In this document: one piece after another, positions 1 through 6,506 of the stretch
Layout: every line of letters begins with the position of its first letter
How positions within the stretch are numbered: position 1 is the first letter of the stretch
NCBI GenBank assembly: GCA_031295725.1
Contig: JAUMNV010000195.1
Coordinates: forward strand, 1-13,010
Source: Collinsella sp.
Lineage (GTDB): Bacteria; Actinomycetota; Coriobacteriia; Coriobacteriales; Coriobacteriaceae
Length of the DNA: 13,010 nucleotides
Reading direction: 5' to 3'
Program-made: the position numbers and the translations under genes
The notes under the pieces: model-generated
Databases searched by the model: none
Told to the model about the DNA's origin: nothing
The model's input: only the letters and a program-made list of their open reading frames with translations

Positions 1-17
1 TCCAAAATATCGCTCAT
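1..17 (-). CDS. 5' end of a gene running off the left edge, possibly enolase
   Basis: Only the first five full codons are inside the window, reading M-S-D-I-L from an ATG at 17-15. A purine-rich ribosome binding site (GAGGGAGA) lies a few bases upstream. Coriobacterial enolases begin in this way, and mazG is next to eno in many bacteria, so enolase is the best guess from context. Five residues cannot prove it. The gene has its own leader of about 100 bases after the mazG terminator, so it is probably transcribed separately from mazG. Confidence 0.35.
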
Positions 18-90
18 GTTGTCTCCCTCTCACTTGGAAACGTAGTGAATGCAAGCGACCGGCTGACCGTGCACCGTCGGTGCGTCTCCG

Positions 91-135
91 TAAGTTAGCC
101 ATGTCGCACTTTTTGCATTATGCCCTAAGTTAGCC
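91..135. repeat. Direct repeat TAAGTTAGCC x2 around a possible promoter
   Basis: The 10-mer TAAGTTAGCC occurs exactly at 91-100 and 126-135, a 35-bp spacing. Between the copies, on the minus strand, is CATAAT (122-117), which resembles a -10 box for the leftward gene at the window edge. I find no convincing -35 box. The repeats would then sit at about -20 and +15 of that promoter, as paired operator sites might. The binding protein is unknown. Confidence 0.5.
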
Positions 136-155
136 GAGGGATACACTTGATTATC

Positions 156-201
156 AAAAAATTTATCGGGAACGATGAGGCGCGTCAGCCCGTCGTTCCC
201 G
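156..201 (-). terminator. Rho-independent terminator after mazG
   Basis: On the minus strand a 9-bp perfect stem (201-193 pairing with 175-167; core GGGAACGA/TCGTTCCC) is followed, after six bases, by a run of six T (161-156). It begins 5 bases after the mazG stop codon. This is a standard intrinsic terminator shape, with a somewhat long loop of 17 bases. Confidence 0.7.
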
Positions 202-206
202 CAGTC

Positions 207-1067
207 TTACTCCTCCGCCTTTGCGGCATCCCACAGGTCGTTGAGGCCGTGGGTCGAAAGCTCGGCAAGATCCACGTGAGCACCGGCCGCCATCTGCTCC
301 ATCGCAGCCCAGCGACGGCGGAACTTGGCCGTGCTCGCGCGCAGGGCGCTCTCGGCGTCAATCCCCTCTTTACGCGCAACGTTGACTAGGGCAAAGAGCA
401 GGTCGCCAAACTCCATCTCGCGCTCGGGCGAGCCGGGCTCCTCGGCCTCAAACTCGGCACGCTCCTCGGCGACCTCGTCCCACACATCCTGGACCGCCTC
501 CCACTCAAAGCCCACGGCCGCCGCCTTGCGCGACACCTTCTGAGCTTGCATCAGCGCCGGCAGGTGCGTGGGCACGCCGTCGAGCAGGCCTTCGGGCGCA
601 GCCTCGCTCGCCGCCACAGCCTTGTCCTTGGCAGCCTTCTCGGCAAGCTTGACCTCGTCCCAAATCTTGAGCACCTCATCGGAGTTGTCGGCATCCGCAT
701 CGCCAAACACGTGCGGGTGGCGGCGAATGAGCTTGGCGTCGATATCGCGTGCCACATCGGCCAGCGTAAACTCGCCGGCGTCCGCCGCAATCTGCGCATG
801 CAGCACTACCTGCATGAGTACGTCGCCCAGCTCCTCGCACAGATGCGTGGCATCGTCGGCCTCGATGCAGTCGAGCGCCTCATAGGCCTCCTCGATCATG
901 TTCTTGCCAATGCTGCGGTGCGTCTGCTCGCGGTCCCACGGACAGCCGTCGGGCTGGCGTAGGCGCCAGATGGTCTGCACCAGATGCTGCAGCTCGGCCG
1001 ACGCGTCGACCAGCGTGGACAGGTCGCGCGAGCCCTCGGCATTTTGCTGAGCCATGTGCTGTGCCAT
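207..1067 (-). CDS. mazG: MazG nucleoside triphosphate pyrophosphohydrolase (two MazG domains)
   Basis: MazG hydrolyses (d)NTPs to NMP and pyrophosphate and acts as a cytosolic house-cleaning enzyme. The 286-residue product has two helical MazG domains. The first, at about residues 25-125, shows CPWDREQTH (42-50), EEAYEAL (59-65) and EELGDVLMQ (78-86). The second, at about 170-260, shows the acidic helix around 198-210 and EFGDLLFALVN (219-229). An Ala/Lys/Glu-rich linker (about 140-165) separates them. The length fits the E. coli-type tandem family (about 260-270) with a longer linker. I chose the ATG at 1067 because GGAGGA lies just upstream. A longer frame to 1175 exists but its extra residues look like read-through of the neighbour. 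The start is 2 bases after the phosphodiesterase stop, so the two genes are co-transcribed and probably translationally coupled. Confidence 0.93.
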   Translation of the reverse strand: MAQHMAQQNAEGSRDLSTLVDASAELQHLVQTIWRLRQPDGCPWDREQTHRSIGKNMIEEAYEALDCIEADDATHLCEELGDVLMQVVLHAQIAADAGEFTLADVARDIDAKLIRRHPHVFGDADADNSDEVLKIWDEVKLAEKAAKDKAVAASEAAPEGLLDGVPTHLPALMQAQKVSRKAAAVGFEWEAVQDVWDEVAEERAEFEAEEPGSPEREMEFGDLLFALVNVARKEGIDAESALRASTAKFRRRWAAMEQMAAGAHVDLAELSTHGLNDLWDAAKAEE

Positions 1068-1069
1068 GG

Positions 1070-1618
1070 TTAATCCTCCTCCATGATCACGTGGCGGAAC
1101 GCGTCGCCCTCGTAGATGCCGTAGCTGTGTGTGCCGTCCTTGGGGATGCTCACGCTGCCGGGGTTGAAGAGCCACAGGCCCGGATGCGCGGCGCTCTCCT
1201 CGTTAACCTTGATGTGTGTGTGACCGTAGACGAGCGCGGAGCCCTCGGGCAACGCGGGCGCGTGGTCGACGCTGTTGTGCATGCCGGCGCCAAAGACGTG
1301 GCCGTGTGTCAGGAACAGCTCGCGGCCGGCTTCGTCGAACAGCGTGGCGTAGTCCGCCATGACGGGGAAGTCGAGCACCATCTGGTCGACCTCGGCGTCG
1401 CAGTTGCCGCGCACCGCGATGATGCGGTCGGCCAGGGCGTTGAGCAGCGGAATCACGCGCTTGGGGGCGTAGTCGCGCGGCAGGTCGTTGCGCGGACCGT
1501 GGTAGAGCAGGTCGCCCAGCAGCACGATGCGGTCGGGCTCCTCGGATTCGATGGCGGTGCAGAGGCGCTCGGCCCAGTATGCCGAGCCATGGATGTCGGA
1601 GGCGATGAGGTATTTCAT
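1070..1618 (-). CDS. yfcE: YfcE/MJ0936-type metallophosphoesterase
   Basis: A 182-residue calcineurin-like phosphodiesterase, the size of E. coli YfcE (184). Metal-binding motifs appear in order: D8-x-H10 (SDIHGS), GDLLYHG (35-41), GNCD (71-74), HGH (105-107) and GHTH (132-135). These ligands hold a two-metal centre. Family members hydrolyse phosphodiesters in vitro, but their natural substrate is unclear. The ATG at 1618 is preceded by AAAGGA at good spacing. An upstream in-frame ATG at 1699 would overlap the LarC-like gene and adds residues unlike the family. The gene lies between the LarC-like gene (73-base gap) and mazG (2-base gap) on the same strand. No functional link between the three is evident. 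Confidence 0.9.
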   Translation of the reverse strand: MKYLIASDIHGSAYWAERLCTAIESEEPDRIVLLGDLLYHGPRNDLPRDYAPKRVIPLLNALADRIIAVRGNCDAEVDQMVLDFPVMADYATLFDEAGRELFLTHGHVFGAGMHNSVDHAPALPEGSALVYGHTHIKVNEESAAHPGLWLFNPGSVSIPKDGTHSYGIYEGDAFRHVIMEED

Positions 1619-1691
1619 GGGGAGTCCTTTCGGTGTGGGGTTGATGGGGGCTGAATACGAAGTCCAGCGGATGTGGAGCCCCTCTACCGCG

Positions 1692-2177
1692 TTACTCAAA
1701 TCGAAGCGCCGCGCTCTGAGCCGCCTGCATCACGCGTTGGAGCGGCACGCCATGTTCGCGGGCGAGACGGGCGCAGTCCTCGTACTCAGGCGCCGCACGC
1801 TCACTGCCGTCGGGCAGGGTGGCCACCTTGACGGCTACCTCGCCCCAAGGCGTCGCCACCCGCTCAAAACGACGTGGCAAGCAAACACGCTCCATGACCT
1901 GGCGACGAATGCCGTTGGTCGTGGTTTCCAAAAAGATGATCGTCTGCAGGCGTTCGATATCCTCATGCGAGCAGATCACCTGCAGCTGCCAGCCGGGGCG
2001 GCCTTTTTTGCAGTAGAGAGGCAGCCAGTGCACCTCGCGGGCGCCTGCCTCGCGCAGGCGGTCGGCGGCATAGGCGATTACCTCGGGCGACGCATCGTCG
2101 ATGTCGCACTCCAGCTTGACGATGGTCTCGGGCGCATCGGTCTCGCGGGACAGCGGAGATGTACTTCCACGTTGCAT
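1692..2177 (-). CDS. larC: Stand-alone LarC C-terminal domain protein (DUF111 family)
   Basis: The 161-residue product matches only the C-terminal half of LarC, the CTP-dependent nickel-inserting cyclometallase that finishes the nickel-pincer cofactor of lactate racemase. Recognisable family segments are ECDIDDASPEVI (about 23-34), LYCKKGRPGWQL (about 53-64), IIFLETTTNGIRR (about 79-91) and APEYEDCARLAREHGVPL near the end. No LarC N-terminal half, larB, larE or larA is present here. In Lactiplantibacillus larC is split as larC1/larC2 by a frameshift, but no larC1 lies upstream. I chose the ATG at 2177 because AAAGGA lies about a dozen bases upstream. An alternative ATG at 2285 would start inside an inverted repeat and lacks family similarity. 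The product could be a nucleotide-binding remnant with a different role. Confidence 0.8.
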   Translation of the reverse strand: MQRGSTSPLSRETDAPETIVKLECDIDDASPEVIAYAADRLREAGAREVHWLPLYCKKGRPGWQLQVICSHEDIERLQTIIFLETTTNGIRRQVMERVCLPRRFERVATPWGEVAVKVATLPDGSERAAPEYEDCARLAREHGVPLQRVMQAAQSAALRFE

Positions 2178-2280
2178 ACGGTCCGGATCCTTTCCGCACG
2201 GGCTCGTTTTATTTACCCAAACGCTAGCACATCGGACGTGGCACAGGCGTGACTTTCGTCCGTCGCCGCCCTCGCTCCTA

Positions 2281-2345
2281 TCCAAACATGTACATCAGCC
2301 TCCAAACATGTCATTTTTTGCAGCTTTTGGAGGCTGGTGTACATG
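2281..2345. repeat. Inverted repeat (20-bp arms) with overlapping 11-bp direct repeat
   Basis: Arms at 2287-2306 and 2326-2345 pair over 20 bp with one T-G wobble, around a 19-base loop containing a run of six T. The 11-mer TCCAAACATGT occurs at 2281-2291 and again at 2301-2311, so the left arm is bracketed by direct repeats. Neither side has a terminator-like U-tract after the stem. It could be a dispersed repeat or a regulator-binding or RNA structure between divergent genes. Confidence 0.7.
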
Positions 2346-2440
2346 CTTTGAGAGCGCAAGCGAGGCCGCACCGCGCGCCGCGCAGCCTTTCCAATCGATT
2401 TCGAGCTCCGGCGTGCCCGGCGTGTTGAAAGCTGCACCAT

Positions 2441-2446
2441 TACAAT
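2441..2446 (+). promoter_or_regulatory. Possible -10 box for the PHP phosphatase gene
   Basis: TACAAT stands 32 bases upstream of the ATG. A TTGAAA at 2425-2430 is only 10 bases away, too close for a standard -35 box, so the assignment is weak. Confidence 0.3.
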
Positions 2447-2478
2447 GGAGCGGATTCGCTTGACGCAAAGGAGTCGCA

Positions 2479-3390
2479 ATGTCTGCCTGCCCGCTGGTCG
2501 ATTGCCATACCCACACCTCGTTTTCGGACGGACATGCCTCGTTTGAGGACAACGTTCGCGCCGCTGCTGCGGCCGGCTGCCGCGTCATGGTCTCGACCGA
2601 CCATCTCACCCTGCCCGCCAGCATGGATGCCAACTGCGAAGTGCAGGTTACTGAGGGCGACCTGCCGGCACATCGTCTGGCTTTTGAGGATGCTCGCAAG
2701 CTTTCCGCGCAGATCGCGCCGGAGCTCGAGCTTATCTATGGCTTTGAATGCGATTGGTACGAGGGCTGCGAGCCTTTGGTTGAGCGCTGGTCCCAGGGCG
2801 CCGTCGTACGCCTGGGTAGCGTGCATTGGATTGGCAACCCAGGCGATATCATGGCCGGCGCTGCGGGCACGGCAGGGACAGAGGGTGTCGCACGCCCCGA
2901 TACGCCCGATTCGCGCTGCGGTTGGATCGATGACGACACCGACCTGCACGTTTGGGAAAACCTGGGCGTGCACGGCGTGTGGGAGCGCTATGTCGATGAC
3001 TGGTGCCGCGCCTGCGAAAGCCCGCTCAACTTTGACGTGATGGCTCATCCCGACCTGATCATGCGCTTTTCGAAGGAAGGCTTTGCGCCCGATTTTGATC
3101 CCGCGCCGTTCTGGGAGCAGATGGCCGAATGCGCCCACGATACGGGTCGCCGCGTTGAGGTCTCGACCGCCGCACCGCGCAAGGGCCTCGACGACTACTA
3201 TCCCGCGACTGGGCTGTTGCGTTGCTTTGCCCATGCCGAAGTGCCGATTACTTTTGGCTCGGACGCACACCGCGCCTGCGATATCTGCTGGAACATCCGC
3301 GAGGCCCAGGCCCACGCCTACGACTGCGGTTATCGAACCTACGATATCCCCCACCCCACCGGCGAATGGGAATCCACACCCCTCGCCTAA
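2479..3390 (+). CDS. hisJ: PHP-family histidinol-phosphatase (HisJ/HisK type)
   Basis: Predicted to hydrolyse L-histidinol phosphate to histidinol, the penultimate compound of histidine synthesis, with a trinuclear metal site in the cytosol. The 303-residue protein carries the PHP ligand set: H10-T-H12 and D17 (HTHTSFSDGH), H42 (STDH), E90 (GFECDWYEG), H116 (GSVHW), H190 (MAHPDLIMRF), then D262 and H264 (GSDAH). AAAGGAG lies 6 bases before the ATG. The only histidine gene here on the plus strand, it runs convergently into hisE with 27 bases between stop codons. HisB in this locus lacks a phosphatase domain, so this enzyme fills the missing step. Members of this family can have other phosphatase substrates, but the context strongly favours histidinol phosphate. 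Confidence 0.88.
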   Translation: MSACPLVDCHTHTSFSDGHASFEDNVRAAAAAGCRVMVSTDHLTLPASMDANCEVQVTEGDLPAHRLAFEDARKLSAQIAPELELIYGFECDWYEGCEPLVERWSQGAVVRLGSVHWIGNPGDIMAGAAGTAGTEGVARPDTPDSRCGWIDDDTDLHVWENLGVHGVWERYVDDWCRACESPLNFDVMAHPDLIMRFSKEGFAPDFDPAPFWEQMAECAHDTGRRVEVSTAAPRKGLDDYYPATGLLRCFAHAEVPITFGSDAHRACDICWNIREAQAHAYDCGYRTYDIPHPTGEWESTPLA

Positions 3391-3422
3391 CTAGTCGTTT
3401 AAGAACGTCCCCAATGACTAGT
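3390..3422. repeat. Hairpin with GGGGAC loop between convergent PHP gene and hisE
   Basis: Arms 3390-3399 and 3413-3422 (ACTAGTC core) pair over 10 bp with one G-T wobble. Read on the minus strand, the 13-base loop starts GGGGAC. The element overlaps the last base of the PHP stop codon and the hisE stop codon. It could act as a two-way transcription barrier, but there is no U-tract on either side. Confidence 0.65.
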
Positions 3423-3735
3423 GGCGGCGGGCGTTGAGTTCGCCGGCCAGTTCGTCGAGGGTAATGCCGTAGCGCTCGAGCGTCACGAGCAGGTGATAGA
3501 TCAGGTCACCGGCCTCGTAGCGAATGTGATCGTGATCGTTATCCTTGCAGGCCATGATCACCTCGCTCGCCTCCTCGGCAAGCTTCTTGAGCAGCTCATC
3601 CTCGACGTCGGTCAGCAGACGCGCGGTATAGCTCTCCTGCGGCGATGCATCACGACGACCGTGAATCACCTCGGCCAGACCTGTCAGCGTCTCACCGATA
3701 TTTCCATTCTGAACATTCGCGGTGCGCACACCCAT
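3418..3735 (-). CDS. hisE: Phosphoribosyl-ATP pyrophosphatase
   Basis: HisE removes pyrophosphate from phosphoribosyl-ATP, step 2 of histidine synthesis. The product has 105 residues, normal for a free-standing HisE, which is an all-alpha member of the MazG-like NTP pyrophosphatase superfamily. The metal-binding acidic helices are visible: KLAEEASEVI (51-60) and YEAGDLIYHLLV (73-84). AAAGGA lies upstream of the ATG. It is the last gene of the minus-strand operon, 46 bases after hisI. In many bacteria hisI and hisE are fused, but here they are separate. Its stop codon lies within the GGGGAC-loop hairpin. Confidence 0.93.
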   Translation of the reverse strand: MGVRTANVQNGNIGETLTGLAEVIHGRRDASPQESYTARLLTDVEDELLKKLAEEASEVIMACKDNDHDHIRYEAGDLIYHLLVTLERYGITLDELAGELNARRH

Positions 3736-3781
3736 GGTTCAATCCTTTCTGGTTGGCCAAGCACCTAGTCGAGCGCCCGCC

Positions 3782-4111
3782 CTACGCGAGTTTTTTAAAG
3801 AAGCAGGTACGGTTGCCGGTATGGCAGGCCGGACCCGGCGAGTCGACCTTGACCAGCAGCGTATCGCTATCGCAGTCGGCCCAGAGCTCCTTGACCTCCT
3901 GCATGTTGCCGCTCGTCGCGCCCTTGTTCCAGAGCTCCTGGCGGCTGCGGCTCCAAAACCACGTGGTGCCGGTCTTGAGCGTCAGCCCCACCGACTCCTC
4001 GTTCATCCAAGCAACCATAAGCACCTCGCCGGTGTCATACTGCTGAACCACACAAGGAATCAGCCCCTTGGCGTCGTATGTAAGCTTTGAAGGATCGGTT
4101 ATCTCTTCCAT
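3782..4111 (-). CDS. hisI: Phosphoribosyl-AMP cyclohydrolase
   Basis: HisI opens the adenine ring of phosphoribosyl-AMP, step 3 of histidine synthesis. The 109-residue product shows WMNEES (35-40), TWFWSRSRQELWNKGATSGN (50-69), the magnesium-site acids D79-C-D81-S-D83, and the zinc cysteines C80, C96 and C103 with H97 (CHTGNRTC). The ATG at 4111 follows GGGGAGAG at good spacing. The longer frame to 4327 runs through the repeat and into hisF and is rejected. It is separated from hisF by an unusually long 142-base gap for this operon. A 95-bp hairpin fills that gap. Confidence 0.94.
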   Translation of the reverse strand: MEEITDPSKLTYDAKGLIPCVVQQYDTGEVLMVAWMNEESVGLTLKTGTTWFWSRSRQELWNKGATSGNMQEVKELWADCDSDTLLVKVDSPGPACHTGNRTCFFKKLA

Positions 4112-4150
4112 TTCTCTCCCCAAATTCAAACTTCGCAGGTCGGCGAGGGT

Positions 4151-4245
4151 TGTCCAGGTGCCCGAGATTCCGAGCGACAAGACCGACGACGCGTACTTAA
4201 GTACGCGAGGAGGGTTGGAGCCGGAAGGTCGGGTGCCTGGACAAG
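4151..4245. repeat. 95-bp imperfect hairpin with 18-bp perfect palindrome at its tip (hisF-hisI gap)
   Basis: Outer arms 4151-4166 and 4230-4245 pair over 16 bp with two G-T wobbles. A second helix pairs 4169-4173 with 4223-4227, and further partial pairing continues inward. At the tip is the perfect palindrome CGCGTACTTAAGTACGCG (4191-4208). The element lies between two co-directional operon genes. It could be a small mobile repeat or a processing or attenuation structure in the his mRNA. Confidence 0.75.
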
Positions 4246-4253
4246 CCGCAGCG

Positions 4254-5036
4254 CTAGAAGTCCAACCTGACAGGGATGCCTTGAGAGGCCATATACTCTT
4301 TGACTTCGCGAATGCTGAAGGTTCCAAAGTGAAAGACGCTCGCCGCCAGCACGGCGTCGGCCTCGCCCTCGATCACACCCTCGGCAAAATGCTCGAGCGT
4401 ACCCACGCCGCCGCTCGCGATGACGGGGATTGGCACCGCGCGGGCCACGGCGCGGGTGAGCGCCAGGTCAAATCCGGCCTTGGTGCCGTCGCGGTCCATA
4501 CTGGTGAGCAGGATCTCGCCGGCGCCGCGACGAGCCGCCTCCTCGGCCCACGCCACCGCGTCGATACCCGTGGCGTTGCGGCCTCCTGCGGTAAAGACCT
4601 CCCACTTGTCGGCACCGGATGCGCCAGGCAGGCCGACGCGCTTGGCATCGATCGCCACGACCACGGCCTGGCTGCCAAACGCCGCGGCGGCCTGGCTGAT
4701 CAGCGACGGGTCGTGCACGGCCGCCGAGTTGAGCGACACCTTGTCGGCACCGGCTGCAACCATGGTGCGCATGCCCGGCAGGTCGCGAAAGCCGCCGCCC
4801 ACGGTATAGGGAATGGCCAGCTCCTCGGCCGCATGCGCTGCCATCTCGATAGTCGTCGCACGGTTGTCGCTTGTGGCGGTAATGTCTAAAAACACGACCT
4901 CGTCCGCACCCTCGCGGTCGTAGGCACGCGCCAGCTCCACCGGATCGCCCGCATCGCGCAGGCTCACAAAGTTGACACCTTTGACCACACGGCCGTCCTT
5001 GACGTCTAGACAGGGAATTACGCGTTTAGTAAGCAT
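4254..5036 (-). CDS. hisF: Imidazole glycerol phosphate synthase, cyclase subunit
   Basis: HisF uses ammonia from HisH to convert PRFAR to imidazole glycerol phosphate and AICAR. The 260-residue (beta/alpha)8 barrel has the two catalytic aspartates at the expected positions, D11 (RVIPCLDVKDG) and D130 (VVVAIDAKR). Phosphate-binding loops are visible at GGGFRD (80-85) and ASGGVGTLEHF in the C-terminal half. A strong GGGGAGGAG lies upstream of the ATG at 5036, which is 3 bases after the hisA stop, so the start region overlaps the hisA 3' end functionally. It works as a heterodimer with HisH, encoded two genes upstream. Confidence 0.96.
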   Translation of the reverse strand: MLTKRVIPCLDVKDGRVVKGVNFVSLRDAGDPVELARAYDREGADEVVFLDITATSDNRATTIEMAAHAAEELAIPYTVGGGFRDLPGMRTMVAAGADKVSLNSAAVHDPSLISQAAAAFGSQAVVVAIDAKRVGLPGASGADKWEVFTAGGRNATGIDAVAWAEEAARRGAGEILLTSMDRDGTKAGFDLALTRAVARAVPIPVIASGGVGTLEHFAEGVIEGEADAVLAASVFHFGTFSIREVKEYMASQGIPVRLDF

Positions 5037-5039
5037 GGG

Positions 5040-5783
5040 CTACTCCTCCCCTCGGGCGGCGACCAGTGCCTGGGCCAGCGTAAAGTTGCCCTCGTAGAGC
5101 GCACGGCCGGTAATGGCACCCTCAATAGCATCCTCACCCACCGCAGCCAGCGCGCGAATGTCATCGAGCGTAGAGATGCCGCCCGAAGCCACGACAGGAA
5201 AGCCCGCGACCTTGGCAACATGGCGATACGCCGCCACATCGATGCCCGTCTGCATGCCATCGCGCGCGATGTCGGTATACACCAGATGCTTAAAGCCCAG
5301 CTCGGAAAGCTGCGCCACGGCATCGTCGAGCGCCACACCCGCGCCGTCGCGCCAGCCGTTCACCTTGACCTGGCCGTCGCGTGCGGCAATGTCAGCCACC
5401 AGCAGCTCGCCAAAGCCTTGGGCCGCCACTTCGGCAAAACCCGGCTCGGTCACGAGCACCGTGCCTAGTGCGATGCGGCGCGCACCGTAGCCGGCCAACT
5501 CGTCGATGCGCGCGAGCGAGCGGACGCCGCCGCCCACGTCCACGGACAGACCGTCGACGCCGCAGATGGCCTTAATCGCCGCTGAGTTGGCAGCGCATGC
5601 GTCCTCGTCCTCGCCAAAGGCGGCGGACAGGTCGACAACGTGCACCCAGCTCGCGCCCTGCTCGGCAAAGGAGCGGGCGACGGCCACGGGGTCGTCGGAA
5701 TATACCTTGCAACGGCTGCGGTCGCCGTGCTCCAGGCGCACGACCCTGCCGCCGATCAAATCGATTGCGGGAAACAGGATCAT
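5040..5783 (-). CDS. hisA: ProFAR isomerase (phosphoribosylformimino-AICAR ribotide isomerase)
   Basis: HisA performs an Amadori rearrangement of ProFAR to PRFAR, step 4 of histidine synthesis. The 247-residue TIM barrel shows catalytic D8 (ILFPAIDLIGG) and the second acid at about D131 (LLVADIAARDG), plus VDVGGGVRS (81-89), YTDIARDGMQTG (169-180) and the phosphate loop ASGGIS. Its ATG overlaps the hisH stop codon as ATGA, the mark of translational coupling, and GAGGAGG lies just upstream inside hisH. In some actinobacteria HisA is replaced by the dual-function PriA. Here trpF was not seen, so dual function cannot be judged. Confidence 0.95.
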   Translation of the reverse strand: MILFPAIDLIGGRVVRLEHGDRSRCKVYSDDPVAVARSFAEQGASWVHVVDLSAAFGEDEDACAANSAAIKAICGVDGLSVDVGGGVRSLARIDELAGYGARRIALGTVLVTEPGFAEVAAQGFGELLVADIAARDGQVKVNGWRDGAGVALDDAVAQLSELGFKHLVYTDIARDGMQTGIDVAAYRHVAKVAGFPVVASGGISTLDDIRALAAVGEDAIEGAITGRALYEGNFTLAQALVAARGEE

Positions 5784-6481
5784 CGGCCAACCTCCTCGAC
5801 GATGTTGACGAAGTTCTTAAGGATGCGCTGACCCAGCGCAGAGGATTTCTCGGGATGGAACTGACAACCCCACACGTTACCGTGGCGCACGATGCACGGG
5901 AAGCTCCGCGTATAGTGCGTGCGCGCCAGCACATCGGCGGCATCGGCATCGTCGGTCACCGCGTAGCTGTGGGTGAAGTACATGTTGGCGCCCTCGGCAA
6001 AACCGGCGAGCAATGGATCGGCCGCACCAGAGGGCGTCATGTGCACCTGATCCCATCCCACGTGCGGCACCTTCAGACGGCTCGACTCCAGGCGCGTGCA
6101 CGAACCGTGCATAATGCCCAGGCCATCGACCCAAGGGCCGTCGGTATGGTCGGGGGCGTTGCCGTCGGCGACCGCGCCCTCGTCCGCAGGCACACCCTCG
6201 TTGCCGCGCTCAAAGAATAGTTGAAGGCCCAGGCAGATGCCGAGCAGCGGAGTTCCGGCGGCAACGGCGTCGAGCACCGCGTCCGCCTCGCCGCTCTGGC
6301 GCATAAAGGCGATCGCGTCATAGAACGCGCCCACGCCCGGGATGACCAGGCCGTCAGCGTTGCAGATCTGCTCCGGATCGTCCGACGTGCAGGCAGCGGC
6401 ACCGGCGCGCGCAAGCCCGCGCACGACGCTCGACAAGTTGCCCTTGTGGTAGTCGACCACCACGATCTTCGGTTCGCCCAC
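5780..6481 (-). CDS. hisH: Imidazole glycerol phosphate synthase, glutaminase subunit
   Basis: HisH releases ammonia from glutamine and channels it to HisF. The class I glutamine amidotransferase fold has its nucleophile C83 in GICLGLQ and the H209/E211 pair in FHPEKS. The 233-residue length assumes a GTG start at 6481, preceded by GGAGGGG, which gives the usual short N-terminus before KIVVVDYHKGNL. An in-frame ATG at 6532 would add 17 residues encoded by the repeat in the hisB-hisH gap and has no clear ribosome site, so automated callers may place the start too far upstream. The stop overlaps the hisA start by ATGA. The gap to hisB is 80 bases, long for this operon, because of the inserted hairpin. 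Confidence 0.93.
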   Translation of the reverse strand: MGEPKIVVVDYHKGNLSSVVRGLARAGAAACTSDDPEQICNADGLVIPGVGAFYDAIAFMRQSGEADAVLDAVAAGTPLLGICLGLQLFFERGNEGVPADEGAVADGNAPDHTDGPWVDGLGIMHGSCTRLESSRLKVPHVGWDQVHMTPSGAADPLLAGFAEGANMYFTHSYAVTDDADAADVLARTHYTRSFPCIVRHGNVWGCQFHPEKSSALGQRILKNFVNIVEEVGR

Positions 6482-6506
6482 GCGACCCCTCCACTTCTCA
6501 TCATCC

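Larger units (their letters stand above)
2178..2478. other. Divergent intergenic region with a large hairpin
   Basis: This 301-base gap separates the divergent LarC-like gene (minus) and PHP phosphatase gene (plus). It holds the 59-bp inverted repeat at 2287-2345, an A/T-rich patch near 2208-2220 that may be part of the leftward promoter, and TACAAT at 2441-2446 upstream of the PHP gene. I see no convincing coding sequence. The ORFs that cross it lack family similarity. Confidence 0.6.

Noticed and set aside
1646..1682. Terminator between the LarC-like gene and the phosphodiesterase gene
   Set aside because: Only a 6-bp GGGGCT/AGCCCC pairing with a long loop and no T-run.
1692..2285. Programmed larC1/larC2 frameshift
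   Set aside because: No larC N-terminal coding sequence precedes this frame; the upstream DNA is an intergenic repeat region.
2440..3354. 304-codon minus-strand ORF opposite the PHP phosphatase gene
   Set aside because: The plus-strand frame has all PHP metal ligands and a good ribosome site; the minus-strand frame has neither.
4112..4327. Extended N-terminus of HisI
   Set aside because: The extra residues come from the hairpin element and from hisF in another frame; the ATG at 4111 has a good ribosome site and gives the normal family length.
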